From positions 18,953,994 through 19,017,993 of the forward strand of contig CM055614.1 in NCBI GenBank assembly GCA_029379385.1: DNA of 64,000 nt, written 5' to 3'. The notes under the pieces are model-generated. The model saw only the letters and a program-made list of their open reading frames with translations, was not told where the DNA came from and made no database searches. This document shows, one piece after another, positions 24,839-39,234 of this stretch. The first letter of the stretch is position 1; every line of letters begins with the position of its first letter. The stretch is from Quillaja saponaria (taxonomy: Eukaryota > Streptophyta > Magnoliopsida > Fabales > Quillajaceae). The position numbers and the translations under genes are program-made.

Positions 24839-25125
24839 TTGCTATGATGCATGATTGAAGCATTCTAGGAGCATATTAGAATAGGTAAAGCTCTCTTTTC
24901 ACATTTCAATAGTTGCTTTTCTTTTCTTTGATCACGAATTCATAAGTATCAGTTTGATTTGCATTCTTTTTCTTGATGGAAAATTCCTTTTAGTTTTAAT
25001 TTTTAGGCTTTGGTACATTTGATTGTGTGTTAGACTTTGATTTTCATTTGGGAATTAACTGATCTGTTTGTTTTATGAGAAAGAGTAAGAAAATAGAAGA
25101 AATATTCAATTTTTTGAAGAACCGA

Positions 25126-25411
25126 TTCAAGTCCTACTCATGTAATCAATTAAATTAGTTTATTAGTTGAAGCTGTAATGTAAATTAGAATAAATTCAAG
25201 ATCCATTTAGGTTATGTTCATCAGTTTTCAAACATCAAATTGTTAATTTTAGTTTCTAGTTTCAATGTATTCAAGTCCTACTCATGTAATCAATTAAATT
25301 AGTTTATTAGTTGAAGCTGTAATGTAATTAGAATAAATTCAAGATCCATTTAGGTTATGTTCATCAGTTTCAAACATCAAATTGTTAATTTTAGTTTCTA
25401 GTTTCAATGTT
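25126..25411. repeat. Near-perfect 144-bp tandem duplication
   Basis: 25126-25269 and 25270-25411 are adjacent direct copies, both from TTCAAGTCCTACTCATG to GTTTCAATG. Differences are only a few single-base indels (for example GTAAATTAG versus GTAATTAG). No protein-coding sense. It is a recent local duplication. Confidence 0.9.
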
Positions 25412-25449
25412 TCTGTTCAGTGTCAAAAAAAAACGTTGTAATTCGTCAT

Positions 25450-25680
25450 CTATCCTGTTCCAATGTGTGATGTAGGGTCTCTCCCATTGAATTTAGTGTT
25501 TTGATTGGTTTCTTCATCAGAAATAGTAAGAAAAATAGCCTCCCCATTCATCACACCACCACTACTGGTAATACTGCCACCCCTTCTCTTACTCTTGTTT
25601 ACCTTTAAAACACCATTTAATTCTTGTAGCACCACAACTATACAAAATATTGTACCACCTATCATAAGTAAGAACATCAA
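25450..25680 (-). CDS. Hypothetical small protein with N-terminal membrane segment
   Basis: A 76-codon frame begins MMFLLMIGGTIFCIVVVLQE, a plausible single transmembrane helix or signal anchor, followed by a basic KVNKSKRRGG segment and a hydrophilic Ser/Thr/Asn/Gly-rich tail. The composition is less biased than that of neighbouring random frames. I do not recognise a family, and no promoter or splice evidence supports it. The first Met is chosen only as the longest frame. It could equally be a decayed exon or chance. Confidence 0.25.
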   Translation of the reverse strand: MMFLLMIGGTIFCIVVVLQELNGVLKVNKSKRRGGSITSSGGVMNGEAIFLTISDEETNQNTKFNGRDPTSHIGTG

Positions 25681-25699
25681 ACATCAAACACCAGATACT

Positions 25700-26436
25700 A
25701 TTTGCTGCAAACTTATTCTCATTATTGTTTCAACCTGTTTCAAAATTGAAAAATGTAGAATTACAACAATATAATGTAATATATTAAATTTAATGTTGAA
25801 ACCATAATCGAATTTAATTAAATTGGATTAAAAGTATAGCGTGAACATGTCTTATGTAGCTCTTGCCGCTTCTATTACTATTATTGGGGGCACCTGTATT
25901 ACTATAGGTGCTTTCTCTTCTATTGGATGAATTTGAGCTCCCATTGTATCGGAGTTTCTAAAACTATTATGTATTTCCTGAGTTTCTAAAAGTTTGTGTC
26001 TATAAGGATTAGAATCACAAACAAACTAAACTAATGTACAAAAAGAGTATGAGTTGCACTATAACTCTGAAGTGCAGCTCAGAAAACAAATTATATGTTT
26101 GAACCTACAGCCATTGGTTAGGTTTTGGTTAATTTGTGGCATGTGTCCCGCATTTTGTAGCTCAACCATTTTCACATATTTGCATTTCATGCCACTTTGA
26201 TCTTCATTTTGGTGAAATCTGGATTTTGTTTTTCTTTTTGCACTTAGTTCATCTACCCATTACTTTGTTACTTTACGTTTTGACCTCTACATGTTTTACT
26301 TATTTATTATCTCTTCTTGTAGAAAACTATTTTTTGTTTTGTTTGTGTCCCTGGTAGCATTATAATTCTTTTATTTATGTTATGATTTTGGATTATTCCA
26401 CCTTATATTCCCGCTTTGTTGTTTATTTTGTTTAGT
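25700..26436. other. Intergenic sequence with dispersed-repeat block
   Basis: No gene supported. About 26328-26430 matches about 3481-3572 in the same orientation (shared phrases TTCTTTTATTTATGTT and CTTTGTTGTTTATTTT). Other short frames look random. Confidence 0.4.
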
Positions 26437-27080
26437 GCATATACCACTTTATCCACCTGTGGTATGAGTCAATATCACTTTACTCACTCGTGATATTTTT
26501 TGTGTCACTCAATTCGTTAGTGACTGTAATAATTATTTTTTTACCTACTTGTCTTAATTTAATTTTTTTTAAATTAAATCAAGTTAGCCACAAACTAACG
26601 CCAAATCAATAACCCCAAGACAGTTGAATTTGTCTTCAACCCACTTTTCTTGTTTATATTTCTTTAACCTATAAGTTATTTTATCGAAAATACCTATTAA
26701 TTAATTGCATTGAGTACACAATATAGTTCATGGTCTATCAAACAAATAGAAAGCGTATGAAAAAAAAAACACTAATTATTTTCAAATCTAAATAACAGTA
26801 TGGTAATCTATTTTTTATATGAAAACTGGTTATTGGGTTGATGAAATTGAGAAAAAAAAGAAAAGGTTGAAGACAGTTTCTTGGCTTCTGTTCATTTGAG
26901 ATTAACTTGTCAATAGTTTGAGTCAATTTTATGAAAAAATAAATTAAATGGAAAGAAGTTAGTAATTAGATAATTATTGCAACCACAGTATGAATTAAGT
27001 GATATGAAAAAATATCACAGGTGAATAAAGTGATTTTGGTTCAAAATACATGTGGATATATAAAAGTGATATTTGTCCTG
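26437..27080. mobile_element. Non-autonomous MITE-like element with long inverted repeats
   Basis: The left arm (about 26437-26555) is the reverse complement of the right arm (about 26960-27080). Shared phrases include AATATCACTTTACTCAC, TGATATTTTTTGTGTCACT and CTGTAATAATTA on the left, and their complements on the right. Arms of about 110 bp enclose about 400 bp of AT-rich filler with no coding region. This fits a foldback or Mutator-like MITE. A target duplication could not be fixed because the outer few bases have diverged. It ends about 260 bp from the stop codon of the GH9 gene. Confidence 0.75.
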
Positions 27081-27339
27081 TTATTTAAATTATATTTTAA
27101 ATTTAGAATAAGCAAAACGCGGATGCATGTATGATTCTAGACAAAAGATGCAATGTCACTTGTACTTTTTATAATGGTAAAATGTTATGTAAATTGTTAT
27201 ATTTTGGGTTATGTAGTTAATATTCTATTTATATTTTCTCTAATTTTGGGTCACACTCTTGCTATGAAATATGTTTTCTTATAAAAGAATTTGGACATTA
27301 ATTATTACATTTTACATTTCAGCCCCTCCTTGAAAATGG

Positions 27340-30409
<3,070 letters not shown>

Positions 30410-30500
30410 TCACAACGTAACACAATTAAACTTGGGCTAGCTAAAGTAGTAAAATGTAACAATTGTAATGTTTGAAATTAAAGTCCATTCTTAATTTTCT

Positions 30501-30525
30501 TCTACATATATATATATATATTTAG
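30501..30525 (-). promoter_or_regulatory. TATA-like AT repeat upstream of GH9 gene
   Basis: An ATATATATATATAT run lies about 105-120 bp upstream of the start codon, in the position expected of a TATA region. It is also a simple repeat, so the assignment is tentative. Confidence 0.35.
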
Positions 30526-32289
30526 GAATAAGAAGATGGTGTTTGGAAATTTTGTAGAAATGAGAGTGGTAGCCCTCACGTTGTGTTGACAATGAAGAAA
30601 GCACAATTTTGTAGAGCTTCCCACGTTGCGATTATGATGAATATATGTATTATACGTGGCTTCCATCTTTGGTTATAAATATGAAATTAATAATTAATTG
30701 GTTGGTATAGAATATTTTATTAATTCATTTCAAGGCTCAAGTGTAATTTCATTATTTTAATCTCAAATAAGCTTTCCAAGTTCATATTATATCTATGTTT
30801 GTAATTGGCCAAAATTTATATTATAATTTATGAAACAAGAATACGTTGCGATTTTTTAATTGGTCAACGAAGACTATTAAATTACATAAATTTGTCTTTT
30901 TTTTTGGTTAAGACATAAATTTGTTTAAATAAAACATCCAAGGACCTTTCTTTTTTCTTTTTTAATTTCTTCTTAAGGATAATTTCTCTTTTTTTTCAGT
31001 TAAGATGGATTTATTTTTATTTTTATTTATTTATTTATTTTTTCTGTAGAAAAAACTAAGATGAAATTAATTTTATAGTGAACAAAAAATGGTTGAAATT
31101 CTATCGTAAATAGAAAAGACATGATTTAATTGAAGAAACAAGGCGCAAAACTAGTCTTATTATTTATTTATTTATTTTTTCTTTTTTTATTTGAGTGGCA
31201 ATTCACATAATATTTTATTTAGTCTTTCATATGTACAAAAAATATTCTTCCATATAAGAAGCTTCTTGTTTAAATCTCATGCATCTGAATTTTTTTTTTT
31301 TTAAATGTACCAAATAATAAAAATGAAAATAAAAAGAAGGTGGGTCTTAGGCTTGGTGTGGTAATTTTTTTTTTTTTTTTTTTTTTTGAGAGAGTGCTTA
31401 TGTTTATGAAGAGTGTAAGTCAATGGTTTTATGTTTGGTAAAAAAAAAAAAAAAAAAGTTGGGATGCTTCTATTCAGGACTTTTATAAGTCCCATACTTT
31501 TAAAAGTTGGTTTCTGCTTTCAAAAATTAAAAAATCTAACATAATCTTAAGTTTTAATTAAAAAACTACATTATTAGCAAACCAAGCCTAATTTTGTACC
31601 TTCTACTTATTGAGAGCAATTTTACATTATTTTACCATACATTACTGCTGTGACTTTTTAAAAACAACCACAACATTACCAAGCCAAGCCTTATTTGGTT
31701 ACGAGCCACTTTGGTCTTAGCTTAAAAACACTAAGGATGTGTTTGGAGCACTGGATAAGAAATATTAAATAAGATATTTTATCTTATCCAGATTAATCAA
31801 CTATTTTATGCATGCCACAAGATAGGGCAAAAAAAAAAAAAAAAAAAAAAAAATCCGAAATATGATTTTAATCCTATTGAAACAAGATTATTCTGCTTTT
31901 AGATGGATGATAGTATTATGATAAATAAGATAAGGGACTAGTGAACCAATATAAGAAATTCCCAAACTACTCCAATCTCTTCCTCTTAATCCACCAACTC
32001 TTTTTTGTCATTGAAATTATTATTATTATTACTATTTTTACAAAAAAATTCAAAATTTAAAACTATACAAAAAAAAAAAAAAAAAAAAACAGTTTTTTCT
32101 TTTTTAAAAAGATATAAATTATGTGCCTTCATTCACTTGCATTAAAATGTATTTTTTTTTTCACAAAAAAATAAATTAATATAAAATTTATAGTCAACAT
32201 TATGCAAAATAAAAATGTTATTTTAAAAATATTTCAGCATGATAATTACTATAGTTTTTGAAAAAAAAATAGTTGTGATCATATATATT
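30526..32289. other. AT-rich intergenic region with A/T homopolymers
   Basis: No gene seen. It contains long homopolymers (T-run about 31363-31387, A-runs about 31440-31457, 31830-31852 and 32068-32089). A segment from about 31735 (GTGTTTGGAGCACTGGATAAG) is reminiscent of a hAT-type MITE end, but no matching partner end was fixed. The far right merges into the endogenous virus copy. Confidence 0.4.
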
Positions 32290-33680
32290 TATATATAATC
32301 TGCCGTAGCTTGTTACAGTAATCTACCGAAAATTGTAAATTTTTGTAATTGTTTTAGTCATCTTCAAGGTTGATGCTGTAACAGTCATCTTCATTAGATT
32401 GGGCATAATCAGTAGAACTATTTTCTGAAGATTTGGAAGAGGAACTGGAAACTGATTTTCTATTTACTTTTTGAAAGACAAAGGTAGCTTCATCATCTGC
32501 ATGTTCTTCTGCTTGTAACAGTAGCTCTGGAAGAGGAACTGAAAACTAGTTTTCTATTTACTTTTTGAAAGGCAAATGTAGCTTCATCATCTGCATGTTC
32601 TTCTGCTTGTAACAGTTGAACCATGGTTTTGAGATTTTGAAGATATTCCTGTTTATTTGAACAAAAAGTTAGCTTGGCTGAAATCTAGAATCTCTGCTGT
32701 AAAAATTGAGTGACTTCTGGAGGAGACTTTTTAAAAATTGGGGATTTTGTTGAAACCAATTTCTGATTCAGGTGGCACAAACCTTTGAGGTATTAAAACT
32801 TGTCCACCATTTTGTTGAACCTTACCTGAAAAAGGGAGGCAATTTTTGCAAAAGAACTTAATGACCGTGGAAGTTTTTGGGGTACTTGTATTATCATGCA
32901 TAAATCCATGCTAGTGCAAATTTTTGGAAGAAATGCAGTAATACTGGATTATGGTCAAGTATATTGAAATATTTATCAAAATAAAGTAGGCCTTTGGCTA
33001 CTTCATCTAGAAAGTTTTTTGTACAAAAACCATGTAGAGACTGCCACTGGGAGAACCAATGAGAGAAGTTATACTGGATTTTGTTTTTGAAAAATATAAG
33101 CCATGAATGCTTATAATTACTATTTTGGAAATTGAAAACATAATACCAAGTGATTTGATAATCCCAGTAATTATAACCAATAAGATCAAATGGCTGGGAG
33201 AATTTATGGATTTAAAAATATCAGTTTTCTAGCTGAAGGACGGATTACCTTTAGGATTTGGATTGCGGAATGCGTAGTGAAATTAGCATCCGACTTTGAC
33301 TTATAATATTTGATAGCAACAGAATCACTATTAACTAAAATAAATTCATAATATTTCTAGATTTTTGAAATGTCTATGGGTACAAAATGTCAATTTGGTG
33401 GAAAAATCATTTGATGAACTAATTAGGGGTTATTAGTAAAAAATTGATGTTCCATTTGAAGGATAATTTAGGCTAGAGAAATTAGCACATATAAAGATTG
33501 TGGTTTTTAAGAAGAAATTGGAGAAGTTTGAGAGACAAGTTCCTTACCTGAAAGTATCATTATCACTAATTGGGCTAGCTGGGTGATAGCCTGAGCTAGA
33601 TCTTCTTGATTAACTGGATGCAATCTTTTGAATTGGGAGGGGCAACTAATTTGGATTGGTTTTCGTCAGCAATGTCCAGC
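32290..33680 (-). pseudogene. Endogenous pararetrovirus-like remnant, copy A
   Basis: About 32290-33360 is similar, in order and orientation, to about 37490-38600 in the larger element (copy B). On the minus strand the shared segment encodes a degenerate domain with aromatic-rich phrases; I recall similar sequence next to plant endogenous Caulimoviridae-like polyproteins but cannot name it with certainty. Further upstream in that sense, an Asp/Glu-rich segment near 33650-33730 reads as open frame (EEEDHGNNEVGRQLDIADEN). Several stops and a tandem duplication show it is dead. Only the region after reverse transcriptase is represented here. Confidence 0.6.
32435..32615 (-). repeat. 94-bp-period tandem duplication in the viral copy A
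   Basis: GGAAGAGGAACT...CTTGTAACAG at 32435-32521 is repeated at 32529-32615 with only a few changes. Copy B has one unit here, so the duplication arose in copy A. Confidence 0.85.
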
Positions 33681-33853
33681 TGCCTCCCTACTTCATTATT
33701 CCCGTGATCTTCTTCCTCTTTTAGGCCTCACCGATCTTATATTTGGTTATATAAATATATATATATATAATTTAAAGTAAAAAAATTATTTATGAACAAA
33801 TGTATAAAAAAAATTTATATATTTATAAGTGCTATGTGATTTTTCTATTCAAG

Positions 33854-33991
33854 GATGAATTAGATACAAACAGGATGGAGGAGATGATAATGAACGTTAC
33901 AGTGCCTAATTTCAGCTGGGATCTAGAAGAACCTAATACCTATGCAACAAAATTCTATGAAATGCTTGTAGCTGTTGATGAGCCTTTATAG
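33854..33991 (+). pseudogene. CACTA (TNP2-type) transposase fragment, possible
   Basis: A 46-codon open stretch after an acceptor-like TTCAAG begins DELDTNRMEEM and ends YATKFYEMLVAVDEPLY. The phrase KFYEML..DEPLY resembles the segment preceding the conserved core of TNP2-like CACTA transposases. It stops at a TAG 12 bp before the CACTA-type terminus at 34003. Short and unsupported outside this phrase, so held with caution. Confidence 0.4.
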
Positions 33992-34330
33992 GAAGGGTGT
34001 AACACTACAAGAAAAAGAAGTATCATTGTTTACAAAAATGGAGATGCTACAAAGGGGACACTGTCACTATCAGGTTTTTTATATCAGTTATCAACACTAC
34101 TTAACTGTGGATGCTGTTAATGGACTAAAAAAAAAATTAAGATGGACACTGATAAAAAAACACATTAGCTAATATTCAAGTGCGTTTGGTACCAATTTTC
34201 GCAAAACTATCAGCGTTTGTTGCATGTAGATACTAATAAATATATATATACTTTTTTATTAAAATAAAATACTATTAGCGTTCGCTTTGTAGAGTATCAA
34301 TGTGCATTATAGTGGACACTGATAAATTTT

Positions 34331-35154
34331 CCCAAATTAGAATCCTTACTTTTCTTCTTTCTCTCCCTCTAAAAATTGTAGAATATTTGCCATTTGCTAT
34401 ACTCATGCTCATCAGAGAAACCTCTTCCTCATCGTTGCTGGTACTTTGTCACTGAATCAGTTTCGTAAGAGAAAGGTTCCTTGTTATGCTTTGCTTTGGA
34501 CCAATTTGCTTTTGGTGTGTCATTTTGTTTAGTTTGTTTGGTTTGTTTGCTTTTATTTATCTGAATCTAGTTGAGGTGGGCATACTACATTTGAAGCACA
34601 TGATATATTTATTGGAGAGTTCAGCTTATTGACTTGTTTTCTCTATCCAAACTCTTAACAAGTAGATCATGAGTTAGTTCAGCTTATTGACAAATTACTT
34701 AGAAGACGACTAAAATTTAAAATTATTTTGGCTTAATTACATTTCTTGGTATCCTAACATTAACCTTTTTAAAATAGGTCTATTACATTTAATTTGAAAA
34801 AATTGCCTCCCATTTTTTTAATTAAGCCTAATTTACATGATAAAAAATAGAAATCATGTGTTTATTTTTAGAATAAAATGGTTCATTTGAAGCAAAAAAT
34901 TAAAAAATTGATTATAATTATTAGTTATAAGTGTGACTTAAAAGTTATGGTTTTATCAATTTTTATTAAGGGTATTGACAATATCAATAGAAGAAGATTA
35001 TGAGTGTGTTTGGATTGGTAGTGAGGCATAAACCATGATCTCAGGCTGTGCTTGGTTGTCTAAAAACTATGATTTATGACCATGGTTTAAAATGCAGATT
35101 TGTGTGCAAATTAGCAATATGATATTATTTTGTGTTGTTTTAGAAATAAACTAA
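34331..35154. other. CACTA interior, unassigned
   Basis: About 34330-34560 has a pyrimidine-rich, UTR-like composition; the rest is AT-rich with a phrase TGTGTTTGGATTGG at about 35005. No protein could be supported. Confidence 0.35.
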
Positions 35155-35405
35155 CTTTTATTCATTTTTTATTTTCAATTGTAATTAAACAAATTTTTAG
35201 TTCAACTTTGATTTTTAATTTACTTTTGACTTTTAATTAAAGTTAAATTATTTTTTTATTCAGTTTTGATTTTTAAATGAAATGAAATTAACTTTTAATT
35301 CAATTTTTTTTTAATTGAGATTAAACTAATTATTAATTTAGTTTTAAATTTTAATTGAAATCAAGCTAATTATAAATTTGGTTTTGATTTTAATTGAAAT
35401 TACAC
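35155..35405. repeat. Degenerate minisatellite, about 50-bp unit
   Basis: About five decayed units built on the phrase TTTTGATTTTTAATTGAAATTAA follow each other. Units differ by substitutions and small indels. No coding sense. Confidence 0.6.
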
Positions 35406-35779
35406 TATATTTTTAGCAACACAAACAAATTAGACTATTTTTTTAAGCAACAAAACTAATTCATTTAAAGAAACTAAAACTGAATTACAATAAAAGACAA
35501 AAATAAAAACAATTACTAAAAAACAAAAAACAAAATTGGACATAAAAAAAAAAAAGAAACTAATTGACATAAAAAAAATAAAGTTACAATGCTTCAAATC
35601 GACCCCAATTCTGCCTTTCTAACTTAAATTTAAACTCAAACCAGTTCACTTGAGTGACTAGATCATTTCTCAAGTTTGAACTTAGGTCATTTCACTTGAG
35701 CGATAGGATCATTTAGTGCAGTGAATGTTGCTTTGTTCACTACCTTAGCAGTTTTGACATATTTTTTATTGTAGACATT

Positions 35780-36569
35780 GAATCTAGGCAATTCTGTTAT
35801 TTTGCCTAAGACGTCTTGTATAGAAGTAGAGTTTTAGGCCGAGGAGGATGAGCGGCAAGATCGTGTTATTCTCTGCTGAGTGAAATCCACTAGTAGACTA
35901 ATGTTGTCATCAATAATGATGACTTTTTTTTTGGCCTTCATTTTCCTCCTTGGCAGAATGCTAGGGTTAACTGCAGACGGTATAGGTGATGGCCATTATG
36001 TGTTTGGTGTGGGAAGATGTCCCTCACCCAAATATAGTGCATATATATTGAAATCTCAAATTATATCCTGAAATTGTGGGTGGACTATGTGTGTGTAGTC
36101 AGCTTTACTCCTGAAGATGGAGTACTAGTGAAGAGAACGTCCAACTCCTCAACTAACTTGAAACTCTTGTTCTTGAATTTTAGGACTTCCTTGCCATGTT
36201 GTACTCACAAAGAAATTAGATACAACTAATTCAATTTTTGAAACATATTTCCTTTAGTACTTGTTGCTCTCACCACTCGTCCGTACTTATCCATGTATTT
36301 TTCTCTGGAACGCATCAGATGCCAGTATGCTTCCTTAATTTTTGATACAAGTTTTAATCTTTCATTAGTCGATCCCACTTATTTTTGCATTGACTATATT
36401 CTAATATATACTATGTAAGCTTAGTAAATCAGACACAGTTACTTGGCCAATAAGCAGCTTATAATACCGAAGGCCTTTCTAGCTAGTTTTTTTCTTTCCT
36501 CGATACAATAATCAACGAAAATCTTCACATCTTGTGTTGTCTCCATAATACTTTACCATTGTTATCCAT
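35780..36569 (-). pseudogene. Decayed Myb/SANT-like gene of the PIF/Harbinger-associated type
   Basis: On the minus strand from ATG at 36567-36569 (MDNNGK) the translation, with many stops, contains CKNKWDRLMKD, NLYQKL and STDEW in the spacing of plant Myb/SANT-like DNA-binding proteins that accompany PIF/Harbinger transposons or occur as L10-interacting host proteins. At least six stops and frame changes make it a pseudogene. Its position within the CACTA-like span indicates a captured gene or a nested element. Confidence 0.55.
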
Positions 36570-36599
36570 TTTGTATACTAAAATCAAAAACTAAAAAAT

Positions 36600-37129
36600 T
36601 TGATAGAAAGAAAACTTTGAAGAATATTCGGGGAATTTGATAATGTTGTGAAAACTGGATAATTAAATTGGGTATTTATAAAGTTAGGAAGAAAAAAAAA
36701 ACCTTTATATCATTGCTGACCCGTTAGGAAAAAAGAATTTCAATTTTTTTTTTTTTATAGTTTTGAATTGAAGAGAGGGACATTGTGGGAATAACCAGGC
36801 AAGTGGGAGGGTAGTTTGGGATTTTTGGTTGGGACAAGGTGGGAATTTTTTGAGAAGGTAAAGGGCGAAAGAGGCTTACACCATGCATTTTGGCCTTAAC
36901 GAAATGGGTCCTATATGATTATTGACCATAAAAGTACTGATTTATTATAAAAATGAGTTAGAATGTCATTCCTTTATGATCTCCAATTATATATGATGAT
37001 TTACAATTTAAGTTGACTTTTAATAAAATTAAAAGAATGTCACAAATAACCTATGAATAAACTAGTTTCTGAGATACACACACACAAACACAAACACAGA
37101 CATATATATATATATATATATCTCTCCTA
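36600..37129. other. Unassigned AT-rich sequence and compound microsatellite
   Basis: No gene. A compound repeat of CACACA followed by TATATATA occupies about 37077-37122, directly against the edge of the endogenous viral element. Confidence 0.5.
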
Positions 37130-37599
37130 AGAGTGGGGGAGGATCACGGGAACTGAAGTAGAGAGCAACATGACTGTTATGTATGATTATACTATGCAAT
37201 GCATAAAATTGAAGACATACAAGTAAAAGACAATAAATAAAAGGGAAGGCGAAGTGGCAGTAGTTTAAGTGTTAAGTCAGGGGAGAGGAGATGCAAGATG
37301 CAAATAAATTCGTAATTGAAGATTGAAAGTTTGAAACTATAGGTACATAGAGTAAAAGGAAGAAAGCTTCGATGGTTACCTAGAGGTTTCTCTAAAACTT
37401 TACATCAGAGCCCAAACTAAGTTTGAGAAGAAAAAAGAGAAATAAGTCTCTACAAATTGAAAAATTTTGAAGCTACTATTTTGGAATAGTAATTGCTATA
37501 GTGTCTTTGCATAGAATAGTAACTTGTCGCATCCTGCTACAGTGACTTTGCTACAGTAAACTACTATAACAATCGTCTTCATTGGATTGTACTAAATCA

Positions 37600-38600
37600 T
37601 TTGAATCATTTCCTGAGGCTTTAGAAAAGGAACTGGAAATTGTTTTGTTTTCATTTTTTGGAGTTGCTAAAGTGACTTCATTATCTACTTGAAATAGTTG
37701 AAATATTTCCTTAAGATTCTGAAGATACTCTTCTTTATAAGAACTTACAGCTAGTTTGGTAGAAATCTGGGACTTCTACTATAGAAATTAAGGTGTTTCA
37801 AGTAGCAAATTATTGAGGTACTTAGGACTCTTTCAGAACTATTGTTTGATAGTAGGTGCCAATGCTTTTTCAGCATTAAAATCAGCCCACCATTTTGTAG
37901 AGCCTTGTCTAAGGAGAACATCATAAATATTTTGTGATTCTTTATTACTTTAATAATCTTAGGGTATTTGTATTGCTAAGCATAAACCTATGCCAATGCA
38001 AATTTGGAGAAGAAGTGCAAAATAATTGGATTGTGATATTGTGGACTAAAATGCTTGTTGAAGTAGAATAAACCTTATGCAACTTTAGTTAGGAGAATTT
38101 TTGTGCAATGACCATGTAAATTCCACCAGCCGGGTGAACTAATGAAGAAATTTATATTGGTTCACCTGCAATGTTAGGGGTTTGAACCTTGGGAAAGCTC
38201 CTTTAGGGAGGGGCCATATTGTTTACCACTCCCAGCCCCAGGGGCTTAGGCTTCCCCGCCTAACCTTAAATGACAAAAAAAAAAAAAAAAAAAGAAGAAA
38301 TTTATATTGGACAGTATTTTTGAAGTAAATAAGCCATAAATGCTTATAACTTTTGTTTTGGAAATAAAAAGTATTGTACCAGGCATCTTGATAATTCCAA
38401 TAATTATAAAAAATTGGATCAAAAGTTTAGAAAAATTTGTACGCTTTGGATAAAGTAGTCTTCCAGTCAGAAGGACTGAGGACTTTTAGAATTTGGATGG
38501 TTGAATGCATTATAAAATTATCATTCATTTTTTATTTATAATGTTTGATAGCAACAAAATCACTATCAACCAAGATAAATTCAAAAAAAATTCTAGGTTT
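37600..38600 (-). pseudogene. Conserved unknown domain of the viral element (copy B)
   Basis: The segment aligns with copy A at about 32640-33360. Aromatic-rich phrases such as DPIFYNYWNYQDAWYN and HSTIQILKVLSPSDW are visible on the minus strand between stops. It lies after the reverse-transcriptase fragment in coding order. I do not know its function. The SINE at 38161-38293 splits it. Confidence 0.55.
38161..38293 (+). mobile_element. 5'-truncated SINE-like insertion with 17-bp target duplication
   Basis: A perfect direct repeat GAAGAAATTTATATTGG flanks it (38144-38160 and 38294-38310). The body includes a box B-like GGGGTTTGAACC, then GC-richer sequence (CCCAGCCCCAGGGGCTTAGG), and ends in a run of A. 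No box A is present, so the copy is truncated at its 5' end. It entered the viral remnant after the latter had integrated. Confidence 0.88.
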
Positions 38601-38739
38601 TTGAGAAATTAGTAGGCGAAAAATGCTAATTTTGGGGGAAAATCTTTGTGATGGGCTGCTTAGAGAGAGTCAGACCAAAATTCTAGTTCCATAAGGATAA
38701 TAATTTAGGGTATGTCTATGGAGACCAAGGGCTCTTGTT

Positions 38740-39229
38740 CTTCTGGATTATACCTTTTGAAAGAAGATCATTAATTTCATTTTAACAAAATTCAAGCATT
38801 TCTTAATTCATTTGAATTGTATAAGCTTTTGTGGGAATTTGTTTTTCATGAAAATCTTTGTCATATGGAAGATCAACCGTATGATGTTTTCTTTTCCAAA
38901 CAGTATTTGGAAGATTAGAGAAAATTTGTTTTAGAATTTTTTCTTCAAGATTTTTGATCTTGTTTTTTATGATTAAGTCATTAAGTTGCTTTTTGATTCT
39001 TTTGAAAGTTATTTCATCATAGAGGAAATTTATTTGTTTTTGCTTTTTTACAAGAAGATTGAGATTTATGATAACAAATTTTTTAAGAAATAGAAAAGAT
39101 ACAATTTGTCATATCAAGAAGATTGAGATTTCTAAAAACAGGTTTTTTAAGAAATGGGAAAGATACAGTTTGTCCCATGACTTTTTTGAATATTCCTCCA
39201 TCAACCCAGAATGGATTGAGTTGATAAAT
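38740..39229 (-). pseudogene. N-terminal reverse transcriptase region of the viral element
   Basis: On the minus strand, after many stops, phrases such as VDLPYDKDFHEKQIPTKA and EINDLLSKGIIQKNKSPW match the start of caulimovirid/Ty3-type reverse transcriptase (primer-grip-proximal region before the palm). The catalytic YxDD palm and RNase H are missing; the next recognisable sequence is the unknown domain. It adjoins the solo LTR at 39235. Confidence 0.65.
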
Positions 39230-39234
39230 AAAAT

